From: Climacteris rufus
Lineage: Eukaryota; Chordata; Aves; Passeriformes; Climacteridae
Length of the DNA stretch: 64,000 nucleotides
Reading direction: 5' to 3'
NCBI GenBank assembly: GCA_013398175.1
Contig: VZRZ01004923.1
Location: 716,290 to 780,289 of the forward strand
This document shows, one piece after another, positions 38,901 to 50,900 of this stretch. Position 1 is the stretch's first letter, and every line of letters starts with the position of its first letter. The position numbers and the translations under genes were made by a program. The notes beneath the pieces are model-generated. The model ran no database searches. It was given only the letters and a program-made list of their open reading frames with translations, and was not told the origin of the DNA.

Positions 38901-41900
38901 AATGGAGAACTGTTCCCATGGGAAGGGGATTGATGCCACGGTGCTTGCAGGGAACCGGGTCCCTCTCCCTAAGCAGCGGAAGAAAAATCCCGGGTGACAA
39001 ACTGACCATAAAAACCCCACCCCTGTTTCCCTGTGCCATTGGTGGGAAGGAGGGAGGGGCTGAGGGAAAAAAGGTGTGTTAAGGGCTCGTTTTACTTCTC
39101 ATTATCCTCCTCTGATATTTTTTGCAATAAATCCACTTAATATCCTCAAGTTGAGCCTGTTTTGCCCTTGATGGTAATCAGTTTGTTTTTTTTTTTTTTT
39201 TTTTTTTTTTATCTCAAACTCCGTGAACTCTTCATTACAAGTTTCTCTCCTCTGTCCAGCTGCAGAGCAGGGGAGGGTGAGCAAGCAGTAATTCTTGGGT
39301 GCCTGGCATCTGGCCAGCTTCAAACCATGACACCACCTTACTGAAGGGTATCTTGCCTCTCCTCCAAATACCTTTTCAGCTCAAGGTCCTTAAAAGACTA
39401 CAAGGGCTGTGAGTATTTCCGGAGTCAACAAATCTTTGTAGCATACATATGGCCTGAAGTTTCAGTCTGTTGTCCATGATTCTACTAATGTCAAGACAGA
39501 ACAGGAAGTGTTCATTAAACTCCCAACAAGGCCAGACTGCCACTCTCATCTTATCTACCATGCTGGTTTTAGCTGAGATAGCTCATTTTCTTTTTTGGAC
39601 TAAAACCAGTGCGGATTTCATTATTGCTGAGCAGCATCTGCACTGCACCAAGGCCTTCCCTGTTGCTCACCCTACCAGCAAGGAGGCTGGAGGCGTACAA
39701 GGAGTTGGGACAGGACACAGCCACGGCAGCTGACCCCAACTGAGCAAAGGGATATTTTATACCATAGGGCATCATGCTCAGTACATAAAGCTGGGGGAAG
39801 GAGGAGCAAAGGGTGAACATTCAAAATGATGGTGTTTGTCTTTCCAAGTACGCATTACGCATGATGGAGCCCCTGCTTTCCTTGGGATGGCTGAACACCA
39901 GCCTGCCCAAAAGAAGCAGTGAATTAATTCCCTGTTTTACTTTACCTATTAAATTGTCTTTATATCAACCCCCTAATTTTCTCATTTTTACTTCTGTTTC
40001 TCTCCCCCATCCTGCTGTGGGGAAAGAGTAAGTGGCTCCATGGACCTGAGTTGCCAACTGGAGTTAAACCATGACATCCACTAAACCCTGTGAAGAGACC
40101 AGGAGCTGACCACTTTGCTACAAAAATTAAGTCATATGTCTCTGTGTGCATGATGAGCCACATTCCTGCAAAAAACAAAGGCCCTTTTCTCGTTCAGTGG
40201 TCTCTACCTTAGAGGTGAAATTATTCAGTAAACATCTTTGCTCACAGGCTCTTAAAACAAAATAAAGCAGGAAAATATAGCAATGTCTGTGTGTATCTCA
40301 ACAGAAATTTGAGGTTACAATAAACATGAACACTTTCACCAAAATGTCTATTTTTGTAGCCAAAAGAAAACATGCTAAAATAGAAGAATGGTAAGTGAAT
40401 CTGTGCTAACATCACTGAAATTACAATAGCAATTGTTTGTGAAAAAACTTTAATAGTCTTAAGTCATAAAAGAGTCTTTATCATTGTTGGAATAGTCCAC
40501 CTCTACTGTAAGTCCAATAATTATAGTCCAATTAGTCATAACAGAGAGGAAACATTATACACTGATTAAACTCCTGCTAGTTCTTCCAATTTCTTCCGGT
40601 GCCTGGCTTCTGCTTTACTCTAAACATTGTATTCAATATTTACTTTAAACATTGGTTCCCTTCACCATTAAGAGACACTGAAATATATTAAGTCAAATAT
40701 CCAGTTTGCATTTTCTCATCTGATCTAGTTTGTGCCTTCTTATCTTCCCAGTGACTTAAACTAAGCATAACCTGCAATCCCTTTGAAGCACATTTTAATA
40801 AAAATAAGCCAAAAAAGACACAGGCACAGTACATACTCCAGCTACTCTCTCAAATAACAACACACTGGCATTTTCCTACCGTTTTCCACGGGGATAGTGT
40901 CGTACATATTCTCCCACATCATGAGCAGCAACAGCCAGCACTTGTGGATCATCAGAAACCTCCAGAAGTTTTGTCAGAATTCTAGAAAAATATTTGAAAC
41001 AATCACGTCCCAGGTTTTGGGTTGGTTTTTATATTTTTGTTTTGGTTATTTGTTGAGGGTTTTTTTCATCAGTGATAACTTAAAATAACAAAGCTCATAA
41101 TCATAAAAATGCTTTACAAGTCACCCAAACAGCAAAGCTAGAACTTTTTCTAAACATGCAGTTGCACTTACAGAAACTGAGAACCTGCCTTAATTAACAG
41201 AATTATTTAAGCATTCACTAGAGTCAGTTTAGTGAACTATATACACAAATAAGCAAAATAAGCAAGGTTTACAAAATCTCTCCCTTTTTTACACTTTGGC
41301 TTCAAGACCACCAGTTCTGAGTTCAAGGTAAGCAGCATTGAAAAGCAGCTCTGTCCTAACTCAAAGACTGAGAAGATGAAAGCTATACTATGCCTTGCAA
41401 ATACTACCTTGACTCCAGTGCCATATATTAGTTATTTTCTTAGCATGCATAAAAACACAGAGCTGTAAAAAGTAGAAAACAGCTTCTCAACTCTTAATAC
41501 TGTATGCATTTTTTAACTAAGTAGGTAAACCACTTTTAATGGAAAACAGCTACAAGTAACACTGTTCTCTAGCAATGCGGAGAGGGAAAAATGAAAGATT
41601 ATGAAGGTTAGGCACGGTTGAAAAGGTTAAATATACAGATCACTGGAAGATTAGATTATTTTACGCTTAGTGAGATGACAAATGTGTTCTAATCACAGAA
41701 AATTAGCAACAAGTTGACATAGGTAGGCTAAAAATTCAGCTGGAATTAAAAAGTAGAACATTCTAGTAAAACTAAATTACCACAGCCACTGCCTCCATAG
41801 AGGCCAGAATGATAAAGTACTTTTCAAATGAAAATAACTTCTAATTTGGACAAGAAGCAGAAACTTGAACGATAACACTAATCAGAAGACACGAAAGATC

Positions 41901-44900
41901 CATACAATATTGTTGAACAAAATATAAGTCCAGCATCAAAATAGGCAATAATGGCAAAAGGTATGACAAACTTTAACAATAGTGTAAGAGTATTTAGAAA
42001 ATTTTAAGAGATTTAGAAAACTAATAAGCAGTCAAATAAGGAAAAATAAAATTATGTGGCTGTGGTGGTTTGACAGGGTCTGGCTTTTTGGGTGTGGTAG
42101 GGGCCAGAAAGATGGCTCCTGTAAAAAGCTGCCAGAAGCTTCCACAGCTGTCCAGCCAGGGCCAATCCTTGATGGCTCCTGAAGATGGACATGCTGTTAG
42201 CCACAGCTGGGCCAATTAGAGAAGAAGGTAACGCCTCTGTGACAACAGATTTAAGAAGGAGACACAGTAGTACGCATGTGTGCGCCATGTAGATGTAGTT
42301 ATGTAGTTGTAGATAGGCAGGGGAGAAGGAGTACAGCATGTAGAAGAAACAACAGATATGGACACCAGCAAAGTCAGCCAAGAANNNNNNNNNNNNNNNN
42401 NNNNNNNNNNNNNNNNNNNNNNNNNNNNNNNNNNNNNNNNNNNNNNNNNNNNNNNNNNNNNNNNNNNNNNNNNNNNNNNNNNNNNNNNNNNNNNNNNNNN
42501 NNNNNNNNNNNNNNNNNNNNNNNNNNNNNNNNNNNNNNNNNNNNNNNNNNNNNNNNNNNNNNNNNNNNNNNNNNNNNNNNNNNNNNNNNNNNNNNNNNNN
42601 NNNNNNNNNNNNNNNNNNNNNNNNNNNNNNNNNNNNNNNNNNNNNNNNNNNNNNNNNNNNNNNNNNNNNNNGCAGGCTGCTTGCCAAGAGGAAGAAAAAT
42701 GTTTTGTGCAAAATTGCCACAGTGATTGCAAGAAGGGAAGAAACGAAACTGCCTCCTCTCCAGATATTTTGCCAAGAAGAAAAACATCTGAGGAATGAAC
42801 CGACTAGGGGAAAAAAGAAAAAAAACCCTTTTCCCTCCAGTTCTCCTTACTACCCTGAGGGAAGGAGGGCGAGAAAGAGTGTTTAAAAGGATGTTTTGCT
42901 TACTCCTTTAACTCTGTAATAAATTCACTTACCACTTTTCAGTTTTGAGCCTGTTTTGCCTGCCTGGGATAGCAGTTTAAATAGACCTTTTTTTCTCTCT
43001 TAGTGTCTTTATCTCAGCTTGGTAAAATACATCATTAAAAAATTCCTCTCCTCTGTCCATCTGCAAAGGGGAGAGAGCGGCTTTCATGGGGGCTTTGGCG
43101 TTTGGCCAGAGCTCAAACCACCAGTGGCTTAAAGCAAATAAGTATTATCTATCAAATGCCTTAAAATGCAAAAAACAAAGTTCTGAGGTGCAAGAATCTC
43201 CCCATCATGTTGTGGGGGAGAGTGGATCGGTTTTTTGCAGGTTGGTTTGTTTGTTTTGGTGTTGTGGTGTTTAGTTCTTGGAGGGGTTTTTTGAGAGTTG
43301 GGGGGAACGGTCTTTGTAGCAGCACAAGCACAATAAATTAAGTCCCAGAAGAAGGAGAAATAAATACAGCAAAACACTGTAATCACTACAGGAAATACTA
43401 AGCCTCAACATCAATTTCATGCTGCAGTTGTCACAATCTAAAATTTTTACGTCCATAATCCTACATATTTAGCAATATGCCCTCAGGGAAGAATTTATTA
43501 GACTTGCTTTGGTGAGGTGTCAGGGCAGCTGAAATGCTTATAAAGCTCAGGATCACCTTGCTCTTGCCATGCCTTCTAAAATCTCACAAGCTTCACTCAA
43601 CCTCCTGATTTCTGTTAGGTCTGGCACTTACTAGCAAACACTGAACTGAAAGAACACTGCACATTATCAGTTAATGACAATGACATTAAACAACTAAAAG
43701 CCAGGTACAAGCCACTTAAGACCCAGGCATCCCTTCAGGACATAAATTCATATGCCACTCAGTCAGATCTTGACTGCAAAAGAAAACATGAGCTTCAGGT
43801 TCACTTCATCTAACAACGTATGTACTCCAAACACAGACCCAACACAAAATAGACAGATTGCAATACAATGCAATAAATCAAATTTTCCATGGAACGGTAC
43901 CACAACTTTCAACTCCAAAATATCCAAGACAGGAGTTCATCACCATACAATACAAAACTAAAACCAAGATATTGTAAAAACATTTTTAATCAAATCAAAC
44001 CTGCATGCAAGTTAAGCTAGAGATATTCCCTCTAGCATCAACACATTTTGACCAGTAAAAGCAAACAAAAAACCCTGCTTTTGAACAGAACAAACCATAC
44101 ATGAGTAAAGACCATACATTTTCAAGTAAGCAAGATGTTCTGACTTGCTTTCTTTCCTAACACTACTTTGTGTTAAAATGTAAAACCTACATTAGATTCA
44201 GGTTCATCTAAAAACAGAAAATATTAAAGAATTATGTGGTTCAAGACTCGAAAGCTTACTTGAGTAGTTCGTAGTTCTTCTCGTTTAGTCTTACAGCATT
44301 CTCCCGCCAAAACTTCTCAGACTTGTGCACAGGACTCCACTCCAGTCTTCCTGACTTTAGCTCAGAACTGTATTCATCAAAGGAGCTGCAACACAAGACC
44401 TAAATGAGACATTGGCCAAGTTTCTATGAATAGTTTGAACCATATACCCAACCCTACCCCTAACAAAGGTGGAGCACAAATTGGTATGACATTTGGAAGT
44501 CAGTGCTCTGCAGAGCATGAGAACCATAGCCTGTCTCAACATTTTAAGAGAAAATGCATGAAAGGCATTTTGGAATTTAATTTGCTGTTTTGCTGTTTTT
44601 TTACATTTTAACTTCCCCAAGCAAGGATCCCATCCAATTAAACTTTGGACACTACAATATGCACTTCAATTTAGGCACAAGAGCAAGAATTAGGTAAACA
44701 CTAGCAAAAACTTGAGTTAATCTGGACAGCAAAATGTGTTCTACTCAGGCAGTCTTCAGCTTTGATGCTTTAAGTCCTTTAACAATTTATCCATTACAAA
44801 GATCAGATATTTAAGTGAAGATGTATTTTCTCTTCAGCTTCTAAATACTCATCCAGCATATCTCTGCATACTCCACCTTACTAAATAGCATCTACATATC

Positions 44901-47900
44901 ACAGCTCTGCAGATTATTTAGCCTTAGCAAGAAAAAAATTCTACGAATGTTCACATAACTGCATGTTTTAAAGCGCACACTGCAAAGCATACCTAAGGTC
45001 CTGCACGCTCTCACCAAGCTTGTCCAGTAGAAATTTGATATCTTCACTGATGTCTTCATCATCATATTTCTGCTGATCCAAATTCTCTAGCTGCTTTAAA
45101 ACCTTACACTGAATCATGGCTAGAGCATACTCTTGGCGAGTTTCTCTCTCAGTAGACTTCTCTAACAAATTCTAGGGAAGTAAAAATGTATTTATTTTGT
45201 TTGTTTTAAGAACAGACTACTTTGAAACAAAGCAGTATTTTTAAGAAATTCTTATTAGCAGTTTTTAATTCAGCAGAATTGACAAAATTTGACCATTTCC
45301 TGAAATAATCTCTCTCTCTTTAATAATAGAAAGTATTAGTTCACCTGTTTTGAACATTTTTCACATCAAATTGCGGTAACTACAAAGACTGTTCAAACAA
45401 AAAGGGCAGGTTTATATCCCAAAAACCAGAATCTCTGCCATAAATAATTACTTTTATCTTGGATTATCAATTTAGCTTTCTGTGCAGCAATAGCATAATG
45501 CAGAGAGTCTTAAAAAAAAAAAACCCAAAACAACCTGAAGTTGTATTTCCAATTCAAAGTTACCATCTGGATTAGATCAGCTCTTTTTACATTTGGGAAT
45601 ATTCCAACCAGACATTTTTATTCAAACAGAAGCTTTTGGTAAGACTGGAATTACAAGTACAGAATGCAATCGTCAAGTTCCAATATTCATTACATTTCTA
45701 CTCAATTTAATCAGCTTCCCATTATGTTGTTCAATCACAGCTGGCCACCTGCATTTTTTGATAAAGCCAAAAACACGAATTTCATATAAAAGACAAACTC
45801 TTTAACAAACAGAACATGTGTTCATATGAATAAGGCTTAACATCTACCCGAAATAAGCCCTGAAACTATATAGAAGGAATCTGACTGCATCACTCTTGTC
45901 ACAGCACTGTCACACTTGAGATTTCTTGGATATCAGACACCCTATTAGTTAGTAAGGTAGAACACTGCAAATCAATGCTAAAACCTGCAAACTAAAACTG
46001 TCATATTACTGCTTTTAATTGCCATGTACCACTAGCTTTAATGTGCAAAAAAAGCCACCCCACTTTCTACTTCAGTGAGAGAGTGAAAAGGTAATTCACA
46101 GAAAATAATGCTAATTTACTTAGAGTTAAAAGTGCTAATGAGAGTAAGTGAACAAATAATGAATCTTAAAAGACAATCCAACAAGTTCAAGGAGCAGGCA
46201 GATGAAGTTACCAAAGAATTCCTATTTCAGATAATTGCAAGCAGATGTGAAAGCTCCTCCAAATATTACTACCCACCTCATACCACAGTGAGATACTCAA
46301 ACTTTTCCTAGTGAACTTGAAAGGATACATTAACAAAATACAAACACAAACACATGACTATACAGAACGGATCAGTAAACTACTCGGTGCTAAAACCCAA
46401 AATCTTAAGGTGAAAAACTAGTTAAAGGCAGGAAACAGACACAAAAGACAATGAAAGTATGAAAAATGAGGGGGAAAAAATAATAGGGAAAGAAAGTAAT
46501 AGATTCAAAGAGACAGAAGTGCTCAATACTTGTTCCTTCATAGGAAAAACAATTACATTTGCAGTTATATACTTCAGGTAATTAACTTTACAAAAAGGTG
46601 AAATATGTCAAATTAGGAAAAATCAAGCAGTAGAGAAGTTGTCAAGACTCATGGAGTACCTTCAGTAAGGCACAACAGATTTGGGGAATCAAGCCTAGTC
46701 TTTCATGAAATTCCCTTTTTTTTCCCCTCCCCCCATAAACTGATACTGTGACATCTCACCCAGGAAAAGGGCTATTTTGCCTCTGCTACCTATTTTAATT
46801 TTTCTTTAGAACTCACTGCTCTGATGTCTAATTTCTAATCTATTATGTTCCTGGCTGCCAGTTAAAGACTCATGTTCACGCCAACACAATTCTTTAATGT
46901 AGGAGAAAGGAAACAGCCAGAGTTACACTCCCCAAAGCCTGTAATAAAAGCAACATATTCTTTCTTAGCCTTATTATTAAAACTCAGCTTCATTTTTCTC
47001 TCCTCTTCCAAAACACAGTAAATCTAAGAACTAGCAATTATTTCTCCTGTTTTTTATGACTTGAGACTTGGAAGAAGCTGCTGAGAAACTGCTGAGTTTC
47101 TCAACTTTTTTGTATTTTTTTTCCAATGTCTTGCTATATGTCCCTGCTTAATCCTAATATTTAGATGCTGAAGAACACTACAACATCTACAGATGATGTA
47201 GTAAGAATAGCTCCTACTGAACACCTCATACCACTGTATTCCTTCAACAAGACAAATAACATTCTCATGATCTACCTTATCCAGATTTTTTTTTAGTGAC
47301 AGACATTTTCAGGTAGAAACTGTTTAAGATGCAGAGTAAGCACTTTCACACAGATTATTGCTAACCAGCAAGCCAGCAAGCAACAATACCCCTCTCAACA
47401 TCCTAATTTGCTTGCAACACTTACTATTGGAACACAATTCACATCCAGGAAAACAAATAGCTTCCAAGACCTACACTTCCTACCTGGGATACAAGTGCTG
47501 TTTTAAAACAGAGCTGTCCTGTATTACTCACATGATACTTGACAAGCATGCACATAAAACTACTAGCATCCCTGAACATAAAGTGGTACTCTCACGTTCA
47601 AAACATCAAGCCTAGCTACTCAGCTATTCCTAATTATCTTAAATACAACCAGTGGTTTTCAGGTAATGCAGACACAGTAAGTCAACTAATCACTCTTATA
47701 TGGATATTCTCATTTGTCTTGACAGAGCCACCAAGAAAAGATTTTTGGACTAGTAGATATAAACCATTTTTCAATTGGGCAAATGTGTTCAAAATAATAT
47801 TTTTTTAAATTATGGCTTCATGAGGTAAAACTTATCAGATATTAATAACTACAGTTTGACAGTAGTACCAACAGGAAAAAGAATCTTGAATTAAAATAGG

Positions 47901-50900
47901 GAAATCACTAGTGCCTGTGTTAACACAGGTTTTATAGTCAACCTTATTTTAAGAAGACATTGAATAGCAGACATCTATTACTTGTAAAATCAGGTCTATT
48001 GCCTGTAGCAAAACTCAGTTCACAAAAAAAACCCCAACCAAACCAACAGAGAATTAAGCTTTCAATCCAGCTTACTGAAAATGAAACAGCTGTCCATCAA
48101 CAACATTTGACAGCTAGGAACTTGTGAGAGAAGCACAGCATGTCTGCAGCCACCAGATCCTTACCCGAAATGCTGCAAGGATGATTCTGGTTACTTTCTC
48201 TTTGACAGATTCCTGAAGAATATCTGACAGCACGGGGACAATATTATACCGACGAAGATATTCACACATTTGAGGGCTAAATGCCAGCAGCCACACACAG
48301 AAAATCATCTGATACTGGAGCTGAAAACCGCATTTGTTGCTCAAGACACCCATGATGCTAAAAAATTGACAGAGTACACAGTTAGTTTTTAAATAATGAT
48401 TGCATAGTTTGCATTGCTCCGCTCTGAAATATTAAAAGAAATGGTAATAGGAGCTGATGGGAAAGAGTTGCTTCACAGTTCACACACTTCACAGTATCCT
48501 GCATCACTATTTATCCTTGGATAAGCAGCTTGTTCAGAAAGCCACCTTTTAAAGATAAGAGTTATTTTCTCCTTAACCTTAGAGCCATAAAGCAGCTTTT
48601 CCCATGTGAACTCATGTGGTACTGTATCCATCTTCATGTTCACCACGACACTTTTTCTACTGACATGTTTAGAGCATTATTTGTCATTCTAGGAGGAACA
48701 GAAACACACAGCTACTCCTTTAGACTTAAGAAGGAATAAATAGACAGAACAAAATCTACACAAATTGAACTTCTATCCTTAATTGTACTTGTCCACAGGA
48801 GTTTCTGAAATGAGCTGAAGCATTCATTATTTAACAACGAGTTCTCAGAAAATGGCTCATAGATACAAATACACAAAGTACTGCTAGAAAAAAAATAGAC
48901 CTCCAAGAAGTAGTCATGCAGAAGTTTTGTTCAGCTGAAGTTTTGAAAATTTAGTAAGCAACTTACAGGTCCATTCTGAAATAGCTAACTCAATTTAAAA
49001 TTTAAAAAACAATCTATGTTCAAGATCATTCTTATCAAGTTTAAGACAAATTCAAATCTGGTGAAACACGGGTTTATTGTAATGCTTCTTGATTTAAAAG
49101 CTCCTTTGGTTTCAGTAATGTCATCTTGACACATGAACGTTACTTGAAATCTTACTTCACTGGCGATTTTGACTTTCTTCCATTTCAGTGCACAGGGGTA
49201 TTTTTCATTAAAGTGCAAATTATGTATCAACCACCCCCAAAGAGGCATGGATGGCAGGAAAATTATTTATAGGCAAGCACTTTTTGAATAAGATTAGTGC
49301 CAACATCCTAGCCTAATGCAAAGCCATTTATTAAGAGAACTGGATAAAAGGATGACCTACTTGAAGCCATACGTGGAAAAAAATTGATCTTAGCCCCAAA
49401 AAATGTTTCTCCTTTCAATAATACTCTCAGATGGAACAATTCCAATTCAAGGACTAGGATGATGAGCAAAAACTCATTTCACTAGTCCTTCCTCTATTAA
49501 ATAATAAACAGAATATCTTCAGCTGAAGACAAATGGTTAGATTCCTGTTCAGACGCATACTTAAGCAGTTCTTCTTGAACAGGAAAGTATCATTAAAGCC
49601 TCAACAGCAGCAAGTTTCATTTGTCTATTTGACTGGGTTAATGTTTGAAAACCAATCTCTTTTGTCCTCAAACAGAACAGCTATCTATTACAAGAGAATT
49701 CTATTCCAAAAAAAAGGTCACTGGGGTATGTACTACTGTAAGTGCAAGTATATCCATATAAATTGAAATAGATGCTCACCAATTTACTCCATCTGCTTCT
49801 ACCCACGCAAAGCGGTATTCATTGACCCTGAGCATCAGCTGCAGACATCCAGCAACACATTGTACATACTGGGAGCTCTGGGTAAAAAGAACATCACAAG
49901 AAGAGTCAGGTAGTAAGTGCTGAAGTACAGTTTTCCAAATTAGGCTTTATTGGCATAAAAGGAGAAGAGGAATACTAACGAAGTGTTATGCAAGTGATAC
50001 CACTTTACATTACCAGAACATTTGAACATGCCTTCCTTCAGTATCTATGAATGAAAGCTGTCTTCTGTTTGAGTGCTAGAGCATGTTTTTCTTTCTTCTT
50101 ACTCAATTGTCACCATTATCTTCACTAATACTAATCATATATTAATCAGATATGCTGCTGATAAAATGTGGCTTGTTTTTTGTCTCCCTATAAGGCTTTT
50201 CCTTAACTGTCTTGAAAGTCTTATGGTAACTCACTCACATAATACAAGATCAAACTTTTTGAACATTCAATGAAGTAACGAAGTTAGGAAATCCCATATG
50301 AAAAGAGAAGAGACAATAAACAGAACTGAGTATAAGAATAACTCATTCTGGGTCTCTCATGAGAGATTTAAGTCCATTATGCAAAAAACTAAGCCTGTTC
50401 ATCTGGGCTCAAATCACCTAGATCATTAATTTCCCTGGGAAAGTAGTCACTTTCACACCCCACGCAAATAAACCAATCCATGTACTACTGAACTTGGAGT
50501 TTTCTTTTTAAAGAGTCTGTCATTAAAGCATTCTCTTCCAACACTATTATAATTGAAATTTCATCATAGATTCCAGCCCTTATTTCCTGTATAAAATGCT
50601 ACAACTGCATCTCTAATTTATTCTGAAATTAGTCAGGACCTGCTTGAAAATCATGCAGAAGCTAGATCTGAAATCTGAACATTAACACACTTAACACAAT
50701 ACTTAACCAATTTAATTATCCTAGACCATATTTGCACTCTCAGTTCTGCTGCTCTGGGACCCTGCCATGGCACAGTTCATCCATGCTACAGTGCAATGGA
50801 TACAAATTTCTAAACAAGTCAGAAGAGCTCACAGCTCCACAATAAGTGGTGTTGTGTGCTGTAGAGCTGTTTACTCTTTTAAGGCTCTATGACAGAGGGC

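Noticed and set aside
42052..42798. ORFs of 137-222 codons containing X residues
   Set aside because: They are open only because they cross the 287-base N gap inside an LTR.
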